From Bacteroidota bacterium (GTDB lineage Bacteria > Bacteroidota > Bacteroidia > UBA7662 > JAIXUI01), in the NCBI GenBank assembly GCA_027484125.1, contig JAIXUI010000085.1, forward strand, positions 1-46,343: a stretch of DNA of 46,343 bases. Reading direction: 5' to 3'. Within the stretch, counting starts at the first letter, position 1; every line of letters begins with the position of its first letter. The notes beneath the pieces were generated by a model. That model was not told the DNA's origin. It was given only the letters and a program-made list of their open reading frames with translations, and did no database searches. Shown one piece after another: positions 32,697 through 40,932 of this stretch. The position numbers and the translations under genes were made by a program.

Positions 32697-33215
32697 ATGA
32701 TGAACACGCTCATTTGGGGAAATATTGATAAAAGCTTGGTTTACATTCCAGAAGACGAAGCGCTAAGGCTGGCGAGCCTTTGGCAAGCTATCCGAACTTC
32801 TGAAACTTGGGCCGACTTTATCCGCCTTGCAGGAGAAGAAGAGTTTGACCAACTTATCATGGACATCCTTGAAGCTTTGGGACATGAAGCACTATTTGTT
32901 TCTTATAAGATGGGGGAAGATTTGCGGGCTTACATTACCGACTTGTACCTACCACAGCCCGAAGACCCTTTCACAACCGATATCATCCCCGGATTTGAAG
33001 AGGGCGAATACCTGCCCATACCCGCTCAAGAGATGGTAAGCTGGATTCCGGAAGAACTTTTCGACGAAATGGGAGAAGTAAAATTGCATGAAGATTACGG
33101 GTTTATTTACTACATCAATCCTGAAAACCAACCCCTAGTTGATGCCAGTTTAACTGCCGGCGGATACCAAATCAAACACCATCAAGAGTTAGTAGAACGA
33201 GCCTCAGGCCGTTAA
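32697..33215 (+). CDS. Acidic protein of unknown function
   Basis: The 172-residue protein has no signal peptide or membrane helix and is strongly acidic (34 D/E against 10 K/R). Tryptophans recur in LIWGNID, LASLWQAI, SETWADF and VSWIPEEL. Two adjacent ATGs (32697, 32700) are possible. I recognise no family. It ends 9 bp before priA in the same direction, so the two may share a transcript. The priA -7-like box overlaps its stop codon. Confidence 0.65.
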   Translation: MMNTLIWGNIDKSLVYIPEDEALRLASLWQAIRTSETWADFIRLAGEEEFDQLIMDILEALGHEALFVSYKMGEDLRAYITDLYLPQPEDPFTTDIIPGFEEGEYLPIPAQEMVSWIPEELFDEMGEVKLHEDYGFIYYINPENQPLVDASLTAGGYQIKHHQELVERASGR

Positions 33216-33220
33216 CTTTG
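33213..33220 (+). promoter_or_regulatory. Candidate -7 element before priA (TAACTTTG)
   Basis: TAACTTTG overlaps the preceding stop codon (TAA) and lies 4 bases before the priA ATG, followed by AGGA. It could give a leaderless priA transcript; chance from the stop codon is also possible. Confidence 0.3.
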
Positions 33221-33224
33221 AGGA

Positions 33225-35684
33225 ATGGCTCAAGCCTATTTTGTAGATGTCCTCATTCCTAGGCATATCTCGGTTCAGGTTTTCACTTACTACCTACCCG
33301 AACACATGCAGGGAAAGGTGGCTCCTGGTCAACGGGTATTGGTACCGTTTGGAAACAAGCGACGTTTCACTGCTGTAGTGGTGAAAGTACACCAGATACG
33401 CCCCGATTACGGCCAGATCAAGCCGGTAGAAGAAGTCATAGACGAGCAGCCTCTCTTCTCCGCAACCACCCTCAAATTATGGTCCTGGTTGAGTGCTTAC
33501 TACCTCTGTTGGACAGGCGATGTACTCATCAACGTGATGCCTTCAGCCGTCAGATTGGAAAGTGAAACCAACTTCATAGCACTTTCAGATCAAAATGAAG
33601 CGCTCAGCCCGGAAGAAAGTCAATTGCTGAATTGGATTCAAACTAAAAAATCCTCGAGCCTGCTGGATTTAGAGAAAAAATTTCCAGGAAGAAGTCTTAT
33701 CAAATCGCTACAATACCTGCTCGAAGCAGGTATTATTGGGAGTGAAGAAAAGGTCAATAACAAATCGAAACGCTACACTGAAGACACCTTTCTTCAACTA
33801 TCATCCACATACATCAACAACGACACAGCCCTCAACGAGCTGATGAATAAACTGGAGAAGAAAGCACCTAAGCAAAATCAGCAGTTGTTGTTGTTTCTCT
33901 TACTCGCAGGTACTGCTCAAAAAATCAACAAAAGTCACTTTCTCAAACACCCTGAAGCCGACTCAACCCACCTGAACAGTCTGTTAAAAAAAGGCATTCT
34001 AATTACCCTTGATCAAAAAAGCGACAGCAGATTTCCAGCTTATTCCGGACTATTAACGCCACTCAAGCTAAGTCAAGCACAAGAAGCTGCCTTCAACCAA
34101 TTGAAAGAAGCCGAAAAGCCTTGGCGCCCTAAGTTATTGAGGGGTATCACCGGAAGCGGAAAAACACAGTTGTACGTCAAGCTAGCCGACCATGCATTAA
34201 CCGAGCATCCAACCGGTTGCGTGCTACTTTTGTTGCCTGAGATCGCTATTACCACCCAATTAGTGAGCCGGCTAAAAGCTTGGTTTGGAGATGGCCTTGG
34301 CGTTTACCACTCCCGATTACCGGAAGGAGAACGTCAACGCGTTTGGTGGGGCGTTCAGCGAGGGCATTGCCGCATCATACTTGGAGCACGTTCCGCTCTC
34401 TTTTTGCCCTTTCCGCAATTGAGTTTAGTGGTTGTGGATGAATCGCACGAAAGCAGCTACAAGCAACAAGAAGGAAGTTTAAAATACCATGCCTTAACCG
34501 TTGCAGAAAAGCTGGCATCCCTGCACCAAGCTACCCTTATTTTAGGCTCGGCCACCCCAACGGTTGCTCAGTATGCCCTTGCGAAAAAAGGCCAAATGGC
34601 CTTGGTGGAGCTGACCGAACGATTTGGAGATGCAATACTTCCCAACATCCAGATGGTGGACCTCAAGAGCCAACGAAAGCGCAACCTGATGCGGGCTTCG
34701 TTTAGCGAGCCCCTGCTGAAAGCGATGCAAACCGCCCTCGACCAAGGCGAGCAAAGCCTGATTTTTTTGAATCGTCGTGGCTATGCACATCAGTTAGTCT
34801 GTCAAGATTGCGGCAGCATTCGAATGTGCCCACGCTGTGACATTGGGCTGGTGTACCACAAATACCACCAACTTTATCGCTGTCACTACTGCGGACACAC
34901 CGATCGTGATGTGAACCAGTGCAACAGTTGCGGGAGTACGGCCATGCAAACCGACGGTACCGGAACCGAAAAAATTGAGGAAGAACTGAAAATACTTTTT
35001 CCTTCAGCCAGAATTGACCGGTTAGATGCCGACACCGCCAAAAGTACCCGCCAATACCACGACATCATCCGCCGGATGGAACAGCATGAAACCGACATCT
35101 TGCTGGGAACACAGATGGTAACCAAAGGCCTCGACTTCCCCAAGTTGCAAGTAGTTGGCGTGCTGAATGCAGACCAATCCGTCTTTATTCCAGAATACTG
35201 GGCACACGAACGAAGCTTTCAGTTGCTGAGTCAGGTAGCGGGGCGCGCAGGCCGAACCGACGGCAAACAAGCACAAGTGTTTTTGCAGTCATTTCGGCCG
35301 GCAAACTGGCTTTTCCAAACCGTTATCCAGCACGATTACGTAGGGTTCTTCGGAAAAGAAATGATTGCCAGAAAAGACTTTGGTTACCCACCCTTTGCAA
35401 GGCTAATAGTGCTGCATTTACGACATCAGGATGAGCAGCAAGTGTTGGAAACCGCCACGCATTTAGCCCATGAATTGCGCAAGCACTTTGCCAACGTCCT
35501 TGGCCCAGGAGTACCGCACATCAGCAAGATTAGAAACGAATATCAGCGAGAAATTCTCCTCAAATTCTCCAGTGAGGAAACCGATATGATAGCCGTTCGA
35601 AAGACCATAAAGGCCATGCTTGCTCAGTTGCAGCTCGACGCCCGATACAAATCCGTCCGCATACAAACAGACATCGACTATTGA
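33225..35684 (+). CDS. priA: Replication restart helicase PriA
   Basis: The 819-residue primosomal protein reloads the replisome at stalled forks. It has the N-terminal DNA-binding domain (FTYYLPEHMQGKVAPGQRVLVPFG), Walker A GITGSGKT near residue 306, the DEAH-variant VVDESHESSYKQ near 403, the zinc cysteine region CQDCGSIRMCPRCD ... CHYCGHTDRDVNQCNSCGS near 525-570, and motifs GTQMVTKGLDFPKLQVVGVLNAD and SQVAGRAGR near its end. Length is normal for Bacteroidota PriA. Confidence 0.97.
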   Translation: MAQAYFVDVLIPRHISVQVFTYYLPEHMQGKVAPGQRVLVPFGNKRRFTAVVVKVHQIRPDYGQIKPVEEVIDEQPLFSATTLKLWSWLSAYYLCWTGDVLINVMPSAVRLESETNFIALSDQNEALSPEESQLLNWIQTKKSSSLLDLEKKFPGRSLIKSLQYLLEAGIIGSEEKVNNKSKRYTEDTFLQLSSTYINNDTALNELMNKLEKKAPKQNQQLLLFLLLAGTAQKINKSHFLKHPEADSTHLNSLLKKGILITLDQKSDSRFPAYSGLLTPLKLSQAQEAAFNQLKEAEKPWRPKLLRGITGSGKTQLYVKLADHALTEHPTGCVLLLLPEIAITTQLVSRLKAWFGDGLGVYHSRLPEGERQRVWWGVQRGHCRIILGARSALFLPFPQLSLVVVDESHESSYKQQEGSLKYHALTVAEKLASLHQATLILGSATPTVAQYALAKKGQMALVELTERFGDAILPNIQMVDLKSQRKRNLMRASFSEPLLKAMQTALDQGEQSLIFLNRRGYAHQLVCQDCGSIRMCPRCDIGLVYHKYHQLYRCHYCGHTDRDVNQCNSCGSTAMQTDGTGTEKIEEELKILFPSARIDRLDADTAKSTRQYHDIIRRMEQHETDILLGTQMVTKGLDFPKLQVVGVLNADQSVFIPEYWAHERSFQLLSQVAGRAGRTDGKQAQVFLQSFRPANWLFQTVIQHDYVGFFGKEMIARKDFGYPPFARLIVLHLRHQDEQQVLETATHLAHELRKHFANVLGPGVPHISKIRNEYQREILLKFSSEETDMIAVRKTIKAMLAQLQLDARYKSVRIQTDIDY

Positions 35685-35685
35685 C

Positions 35686-36276
35686 ATGAAAAAAATAGGA
35701 ATCAGACTACTTCAATACTTCTTCAACGGGCTACTACTGGTATTGCCCTTGAGCCTTACGGCCTACCTCATCGTAGAGGGTCTTGGCGCTATCGACCGAT
35801 TGGTACCTGTAGATATACCAGGGCTTGGGTTGCTGATTATTCTTGGAGGCATAACCTTCCTTGGTTTTCTGGCACGTTCACTCATAGTTGGTCCGTTGCT
35901 AAAGGAATTAGAGCGGATTTTAACCAAGGCTCCATTGATCAAGATACTTTACACCTCGATTCGGGATTTACTAGAGGCTTTTGTTGGAGACAAGCGCAAG
36001 TTTAATCAGCCTGTCATCTTTAAAACCGGAGATGCGGGCATTTACCGACCGGGGTTCGTAACAAGAGAAGATCTTAGCGTACTAGGAGAACCAGGGCTTT
36101 GTGCTGTTTACGTACCACAATCTTATGCCTTTGCCGGACATGTATTTCTAATAGAAAGAGAACTCCTGAAACCACTCGACTTGCCCGCAGCAGAAGCGAT
36201 GAAGTTTATGGTATCAGGAGGTGTTACCGGACTTGAAGGACAAGAATCTGGTAGAAAAAAGATGAAAAACGATTAA
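35686..36276 (+). CDS. DUF502 family membrane protein
   Basis: The 196-residue protein has two membrane helices near the N-terminus (about 8-28 and 44-66) and the DUF502 pattern: PLSLTAYLIVEGLGAID, then LERILTKAPLIKILYTSIRDLLEAFVGD, then VYVPQSYAFAGHVFLIERE and MKFMVSGGV. Function of DUF502 is unknown; plant and bacterial members are membrane bound. The ATG at 35686 follows the priA stop codon by one base; an upstream in-frame ATG inside priA is ignored. Confidence 0.88.
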   Translation: MKKIGIRLLQYFFNGLLLVLPLSLTAYLIVEGLGAIDRLVPVDIPGLGLLIILGGITFLGFLARSLIVGPLLKELERILTKAPLIKILYTSIRDLLEAFVGDKRKFNQPVIFKTGDAGIYRPGFVTREDLSVLGEPGLCAVYVPQSYAFAGHVFLIERELLKPLDLPAAEAMKFMVSGGVTGLEGQESGRKKMKND

Positions 36277-36290
36277 TAAATTAATAAACA

Positions 36291-36322
36291 TTGCAGGCAC
36301 TCGTTAAGCACGAGTATTTTTG
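36291..36322 (+). promoter_or_regulatory. Strong promoter of the EGR-repeat gene pair, with spacer dyad
   Basis: TTG (36291-36293), 21 bp and TATTTTTG (36315-36322) match the consensus, giving a leader of about 12 bases. The spacer holds a perfect inverted repeat, ACTCGT (36299-36304) and ACGAGT (36310-36315), which may be an operator or the terminator of the preceding gene. Confidence 0.82.
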
Positions 36323-36339
36323 CATCAAATTCAACAGAT

Positions 36340-36801
36340 ATGAGAAAAGCTCTTTTTGCAGCACTCTTCTTAGTGCTTGGTTTTGCGGCAACCGCCCAGA
36401 AGTTCGACAAGAAGTATTTAAAATCACCCATTTTTGACCGGGCGTACTACCTGAAAACGCACCTTGATGTGGCTACAGCAGGCGTTGCTCCAGAAAAACA
36501 TTGGGAAGGAAATGGCTTCAAAGAAGGTCGTGCCAGTTCTCCTGTTTTCGATGCCAAGTACTACCTGACCAACAACAAAGACCTTTCTGACAAGTGGGGA
36601 CAAGTAGCTTTCGATAAAGCGATTGAGCACTACCTCGCATTTGGCATGAAAGAAGGCCGCCAGGCTCATCCAAACTTCGACCCTAAAGCTTACACCGAAT
36701 TAAACGCTGACCTTTATAAGAAGTTCGGGAAAAACTACCCAGCATTGATCGACCATTACCTCAAGTTTGGATTTAAAGAAAACCGTAAGGCTACCAAATA
36801 A
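36340..36801 (+). CDS. Secreted protein of three EGR-type repeats
   Basis: The 153-residue protein has a signal peptide (residues 1-19, cleavage AATA|QKF). The rest is three repeats of ~40 residues (about 29-67, 68-110 and 111-152), each beginning with P-x-FD-x-x-(Y)Y(L), then D-(V/L), then H(Y/W) and ending G-(F/M)-KE(G/N)R. The module is known from glycosyltransferases and large calcium-binding exoproteins of other phyla, where its role is unclear. Here it stands alone as a mature protein of ~130 residues. It lies 2 bp before a homologous gene and has a near-perfect promoter, so high expression is likely. It should be periplasmic or bound to the outer membrane. Confidence 0.75.
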   Translation: MRKALFAALFLVLGFAATAQKFDKKYLKSPIFDRAYYLKTHLDVATAGVAPEKHWEGNGFKEGRASSPVFDAKYYLTNNKDLSDKWGQVAFDKAIEHYLAFGMKEGRQAHPNFDPKAYTELNADLYKKFGKNYPALIDHYLKFGFKENRKATK

Positions 36802-36803
36802 CC

Positions 36804-37733
36804 ATGAAAAAACTCCTCGCAATCGTCCTGTTACTTTCAGGATTTGGCGCAGTTGCCCAAAAGATGGACAAAAGATTTACCTCTGCACCCATCTTTGATC
36901 GTGCCTTCTATCTAAGAACACATACCGATGTTGCAACTGCCGGCATCGATCCGGTTAAACATTGGACAGAAAACGGCATGAAAGAAGGTCGCGCAAGCTC
37001 TCCTGTCTTCGACGCTAAGTATTACCTCAATCGTTACGACGACTTGAAAAGTCAGTTTGGCGAAGATTATTCCAAAGCGATTACTCACTTTTTGGATTTT
37101 GGAATGAAGGAAGGCCGTCAGGCTTCTGCCACCTTCGATGCGAAATACTACGCTGAAGCAAACCCAGACCTGTACAAAACTTTCGGGCTTCAGTATGACA
37201 AACTGATTAACCACTACCTTACCAACGGCATTCGTGAAAACCGTCGTACAGCCAACAACGACCGCGATGACGACGGCGTAGCCAACGAAAGCGACAAATG
37301 TCCTGACCAACCAGGTCCTGCAGCTAACAATGGCTGCCCTGAAGCGAAAAAATCCAGCTTCACCTCTGCGATTATCAAGCAAATCGAAAACAAGTTGAGC
37401 ATGACGGCTAAAAGCATTCGCTTTGAAACCGGAAAAGCAACCCTGGTACCAGCCTCTTTCAAAGTACTCGACGATTTGTACGCTTTCATGAGAAAGTATC
37501 CAGAAGCTCGCTTTTCAATTGGCGGCCACACCGACAACGTAGGAAATGCAGAAGCTAACATGAAGCTTTCTGAAGCACGTGCTTATGTGGTAAAAGACTG
37601 GTTGGTGCGTAAAGGAATTGAGCGTTTTAGAATTGAAGCTAAAGGCTTTGGAGACACTCAACCCATCGACAACAACGCAACTGCTGTGGGTCGTGCCAAA
37701 AACCGTCGTACCGAAATGAAACTTATTCCTTAA
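36804..37733 (+). CDS. EGR-repeat protein fused to TSP3 and OmpA domains
   Basis: The 309-residue protein has a signal peptide (cleavage GAVA|QKM), then three EGR-type repeats (about 28-152) closely matching the preceding gene product. A thrombospondin type 3-like calcium motif follows (NDRDDDGVANESDKCPDQPG, ~153-172), and a complete OmpA C-terminal domain (FETGKATLVPASFKVLD, then IGGHTDNVGNAEANMKLSEARA, then AKNRRTEMKL) that binds peptidoglycan. It should tether the repeat module to the cell wall from the outer-membrane side. It is separated from the first copy by 2 bp. The two share the repeats but only this one has the anchor. Confidence 0.82.
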   Translation: MKKLLAIVLLLSGFGAVAQKMDKRFTSAPIFDRAFYLRTHTDVATAGIDPVKHWTENGMKEGRASSPVFDAKYYLNRYDDLKSQFGEDYSKAITHFLDFGMKEGRQASATFDAKYYAEANPDLYKTFGLQYDKLINHYLTNGIRENRRTANNDRDDDGVANESDKCPDQPGPAANNGCPEAKKSSFTSAIIKQIENKLSMTAKSIRFETGKATLVPASFKVLDDLYAFMRKYPEARFSIGGHTDNVGNAEANMKLSEARAYVVKDWLVRKGIERFRIEAKGFGDTQPIDNNATAVGRAKNRRTEMKLIP

Positions 37734-37749
37734 AAGAATAAGCAACTGC

Positions 37750-37780
37750 TTGTCCAATTCGGCCTCATTTCCTACTTTTG
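37750..37780 (+). promoter_or_regulatory. tRNA-Cys promoter
   Basis: TTG (37750-37752), a 20-bp spacer and TACTTTTG (37773-37780) match the consensus, 10 bases before the tRNA. Confidence 0.85.
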
Positions 37781-37790
37781 CCCACCCAAG

Positions 37791-37861
37791 GGCAAAGTGG
37801 CCGAGTGGCTAGGCAGAGGTCTGCAAAACCTTGTACAGCGGTTCGAATCCGCTCTTTGCCT
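37791..37861 (+). tRNA. tRNA-Cys, anticodon GCA
   Basis: Acceptor 37791-37797 (GGCAAAG) pairs with 37854-37860. D stem GCC/GGC, anticodon stem GAGGT/ACCTT with one G-U pair and loop CTGCAAA (anticodon GCA), T arm GCGGTTCGAATCCGC. Discriminator T37861 is the expected U73 of tRNA-Cys. CCA is not encoded. Confidence 0.95.
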
Positions 37862-37862
37862 C

Positions 37863-37890
37863 AGAAAGGCTGCCAATTGGCAGCCTTTCT
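37863..37890. terminator. Terminator after tRNA-Cys
   Basis: A perfect 12-bp stem (37863-37874 with 37879-37890), loop AATT, then TCGTTTA. Being symmetric it can also stop the convergent VOC gene, whose stop codon is only 5 bases away. Confidence 0.85.
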
Positions 37891-37894
37891 TCGT

Positions 37895-38266
37895 TTATAT
37901 CCCCACAGCTGGCTCCCCAAAAGTGATTAAATTATTATCCGGATCGAGGACCGCAAACTCCCATTGCTGCCATGGCTTCATAGTCAAAGTGCCATTTGGA
38001 TGAATTTCCACCCCATTATCCACCAAATCTTGGTACAAACGCTGTATGCCTTCTACCCGAATGTAAACCTGGCCGTAATTGTTGGCAGGGGTTAAGGAAG
38101 AAAATAAGAAGAAGTGAAGCTCTACTGCCTCCCGCTTTATTAAGAGATAATCCGGAAAATCCATATTTCCGATGTCTTCAAAGCTTAAAACACGGCAGTA
38201 AAAATCACGAGTGATGGCTTTATTGCGCATCGGTAACTTGGGGCAAACAGACTTGAGCATCTTCAT
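37895..38266 (-). CDS. VOC-family (glyoxalase/bleomycin-resistance fold) protein
   Basis: The 123-residue protein has a single VOC domain of two beta-alpha-beta-beta-beta units: KLPMRNKAITRDFYCRVLSF at the start, YLLIKREAVELHFFLF, VYIRVEGIQRLYQDLVDNGVE, and WQQWEFAVLDPDNNLITFGE at the end. This layout resembles dimeric bleomycin-binding proteins that sequester rather than react, but the ligand cannot be read. ATGs at 38266 and 38260 are both possible. Confidence 0.85.
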   Translation of the reverse strand: MKMLKSVCPKLPMRNKAITRDFYCRVLSFEDIGNMDFPDYLLIKREAVELHFFLFSSLTPANNYGQVYIRVEGIQRLYQDLVDNGVEIHPNGTLTMKPWQQWEFAVLDPDNNLITFGEPAVGI

Positions 38267-38336
38267 ACAAGGGAAAAATAGCGGAATAAGCCCATTTTAC
38301 TGCCCCGTAAACTCAGGTAAAATTGATAAGGATGGA

Positions 38337-40283
38337 TTAGCCGAATAAGTATTTTTTAAGTAAAGCCCCATCTAAAAACGGACTATAGTTCTTTGCATAT
38401 AAGACATCAGCCCTATTTTTTGCCGGATCCCCCAATTCAGTAAACGCCAGAGTAGAAAGCCAGCCTTGGCGAAGATGGGGAAGTCCAGCACCATCGCCAG
38501 CGTAGCCTACCAAGGTGCGCTTAGCTATTAAAACCTGCAATAGAAGAGATAAGTCATTGGTATTCAAACGACTTATAACCAATAATATCGGACTTGATGC
38601 CACCAACAAAAGACTAAGAAAGATATCTGACAACCTTTTGTTACGCTTAGCCTCGGCACCACTCAACCTAAGGTTCCAGAGCGGCAAGTAAAGGTCTCCG
38701 GGCATGTCGATAGAGTCAGAGCCCAATACATAATCTCCGGATACCGGATGAAAACGAAAACTCAACCCGCGAGATTTGCAACGCTCCATCATCTCAAGGA
38801 TAGAGGCATATGAGAAAGAGTTGGCTGAAAAAATGATTTCATCGGCTTCAAAAGCTGAAGCCACAGACTTTAGTTGATGAAAGCTTCCTAAGCAAAAAGG
38901 GTCGTCTGAAACCGCAACAGGTGCTAAGTAGCCCAAATATCGATTCGATGCTTCGGCCTCTTGTAAAAGCGATAAGACCCTAGTTGATTGTTGTTTGTCT
39001 GCTACGATTAGCGTTCTGCGAGGCAATCTGGCCTTATCCTGCATTTGCCCGGTCGTCAACAGATTTAGCAATATCCGAATGCCGATGGTCATTACCGCAG
39101 CCCCAACAGCACCGAGCAGCAACAATCCACGGGAATAACGTAAGTCGAGCGGGAGGAACGCATAGATTACCGCCAGCACCAGCGTGCCGGCCAATAAGCC
39201 GCGCAAATGCGTAACCGGACGCCAAGGTTTGTCATAAGCTCCTCCGAAAAATGCTCCTGCTATCCATACCAGTGCGTAAAGTGGCACCACCTGCTGCATA
39301 TACTCCGGTGGGTAGCTCAAGCCTTCATCGGAGCGGATGTTTTCAACCCAAAAATTCTTGATTTGGGAGTAGCTAAGTAGAATGAGGAGAAAGTCTGCGA
39401 CCGGAAGTGAAACCCGGTTCATCCAACGGCCTAGCACCGACAGCGACGCCCTTAGAAGCACTGCCAAACGAATGATTAACGAGAACAAAGACGCACGTTG
39501 TTTGCTGAAGTGCGTCTTTGAGAATTTTATCATTGCGCCATAAAAAAGCATGACATAGCGAAACGTCTCCTTGCGGGTGCTTTCGCCCTTGAAATGAATG
39601 ATGGCACTTTCAGCGAAGTATCCAATCTTCCAGCCCTTCAGCCTAAGCCGATAAGATAAGTCGATGTCTTCGCCATACATAAAATACTGCTCATCAAAAC
39701 CCTCCACTTGATTTAGCGCCTCTTTGCGAATGAGCATCCAGGCTCCAGCGAGAACCTCGGTTTCACTATTAGATTTTTCAGGAAGAAAACTTTGGTGATA
39801 CGCTCCAAAACGTCTGGAATTGGGAAAGAACTTACTCAGGCCAAAAAGCTTATAGAAAGCTGCCTCCGGAGTGGGCAAACCACGCTTAGATTCAGGCAGA
39901 AACTGCGCAGCTCCATCCAACATGCGGATGCCGATAGCGCCATATTCCGGGTGAGATTGCATCCATTGAACCGACTTGAGCAGGTTATCTTCAGGTAGTA
40001 CTACATCCGGATTAAGGACTAAGATATAATCCCCTTTAGCCAGCCTAAAACCTTGGTTGTTGGCCTTGGAAAATCCAACATTTTCCTTGTTTTCTATCCA
40101 AACAGCCTGTGGGAACAGCGGCTTGAGGTGAGAGACACTTTCATCAGGAGAATGGTTGTCAACCACGATAACCTCCATCGAAAACGGCTGTCGTGCCGCG
40201 TCATATTGTCGAAACACCGACTCCAGACAAAGCTGGAGAAAGTAGCGAACATTGTAATTGACGATGACAACAGAGACGAGCAT
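38337..40283 (-). CDS. GT2 glycosyltransferase fused to a degenerate sugar-phosphate transferase
   Basis: The 648-residue protein starts with a rhamnosyltransferase-like GT2 domain (1-~270: SVVIVNYNVRYFLQLCLESV, VVDNHSPDES, NPDVVLP, GAWMLIRKEAL, FMYGEDIDLSYR). Several membrane helices follow (~275-410), then a Rossmann-like domain of the type found before polyprenyl-phosphate sugar transferases (RTLIVADKQQSTRVLSLL, ~425-530). The last ~110 residues begin like the transferase helix (NKRLSDIFLSLLLVASSPI) but lack the central FRQ-x-R-x-G and KFRSM motifs and keep only a relic of SLVGPRP (RTLVGYAG). The second catalytic domain is probably inactive. The start overlaps the recR stop codon by one base. 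Confidence 0.82.
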   Translation of the reverse strand: MLVSVVIVNYNVRYFLQLCLESVFRQYDAARQPFSMEVIVVDNHSPDESVSHLKPLFPQAVWIENKENVGFSKANNQGFRLAKGDYILVLNPDVVLPEDNLLKSVQWMQSHPEYGAIGIRMLDGAAQFLPESKRGLPTPEAAFYKLFGLSKFFPNSRRFGAYHQSFLPEKSNSETEVLAGAWMLIRKEALNQVEGFDEQYFMYGEDIDLSYRLRLKGWKIGYFAESAIIHFKGESTRKETFRYVMLFYGAMIKFSKTHFSKQRASLFSLIIRLAVLLRASLSVLGRWMNRVSLPVADFLLILLSYSQIKNFWVENIRSDEGLSYPPEYMQQVVPLYALVWIAGAFFGGAYDKPWRPVTHLRGLLAGTLVLAVIYAFLPLDLRYSRGLLLLGAVGAAVMTIGIRILLNLLTTGQMQDKARLPRRTLIVADKQQSTRVLSLLQEAEASNRYLGYLAPVAVSDDPFCLGSFHQLKSVASAFEADEIIFSANSFSYASILEMMERCKSRGLSFRFHPVSGDYVLGSDSIDMPGDLYLPLWNLRLSGAEAKRNKRLSDIFLSLLLVASSPILLVISRLNTNDLSLLLQVLIAKRTLVGYAGDGAGLPHLRQGWLSTLAFTELGDPAKNRADVLYAKNYSPFLDGALLKKYLFG

Positions 40284-40879
40284 CAGCTTTGGAAAGGCGT
40301 TCGGTGACTTAATGACCGAGCAAGGGTTAGCTCATCGGCATATTCCAGCTCGCCACCCACCGCGATACCGCGTGCAATGGTGGTGAGCTTAACCCCTAAA
40401 GGCTCAAGCTTTCGGGCTAAATAAAAAGCAGTAGTATCACCTTCCATGGTTGCAGGAAGCGCGAAGATAACCTCCCTGATTTGCTCCTCTTTAACCCTAT
40501 CCAACAGAGCGGCAATGTTGAGTTTGTCGGGGCCAACCCCTTCAATAGGGGCGATAAGTCCGCCGAGCAAGTGATAGAGCCCTTGATAAATTCCGGCGGC
40601 CTCCAGGGCAAGCAAATCGCGCAAATCGGTTACCACACAAATCAATCCTGCATCACGGCGAGCATCGGAGCAAAGGTTACACACCTCTGTTTCGCACAAA
40701 TTGAAACAACGGGCGCAGGATCGCATTTTGGAACGCACATCCAAAAGCGCTTGCCGGAACTGCTCCACTTCTTCAGTGGGCTGCTTTAGCACATGCAAAG
40801 TAAGCCGCAGTGCGGTTTTCTTACCGATGCCCGGATAACGGGAAAACGCTTCCACACAGGCAGCAATGAGCGGTTCCAT
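40283..40879 (-). CDS. recR: Recombination protein RecR
   Basis: The 198-residue protein acts with RecO and RecF to load RecA at gaps. A helix-hairpin-helix (YPGIGKKTALRL, 15-26), a four-Cys zinc finger (C55, C58, C67, C70) and a Toprim domain (ICVVTDLRDLLALE, then GLYHLLGGLIAPIEGVGPDKL) are in order, with VIFALPATMEGDTTAFYLAR near the end and the final GIAVGGELEYADELTL. ATG 40879 is chosen because upstream extension would cross a TATATTTG box and the divergent GNAT gene. Confidence 0.96.
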   Translation of the reverse strand: MEPLIAACVEAFSRYPGIGKKTALRLTLHVLKQPTEEVEQFRQALLDVRSKMRSCARCFNLCETEVCNLCSDARRDAGLICVVTDLRDLLALEAAGIYQGLYHLLGGLIAPIEGVGPDKLNIAALLDRVKEEQIREVIFALPATMEGDTTAFYLARKLEPLGVKLTTIARGIAVGGELEYADELTLARSLSHRTPFQS

Positions 40880-40883
40880 GTCG

Positions 40884-40891
40884 CAAATATA
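40884..40891 (-). promoter_or_regulatory. Candidate -7 element of recR (TATATTTG)
   Basis: On the minus strand TATATTTG lies 4 bases before the recR ATG, in the 53-bp divergent gap. No -33 TTG is seen. It implies a leaderless recR transcript. Confidence 0.45.
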
Positions 40892-40932
40892 GAAGCAGGC
40901 GCACGGGATTTGACTTACTCCTAACTTGCAAC

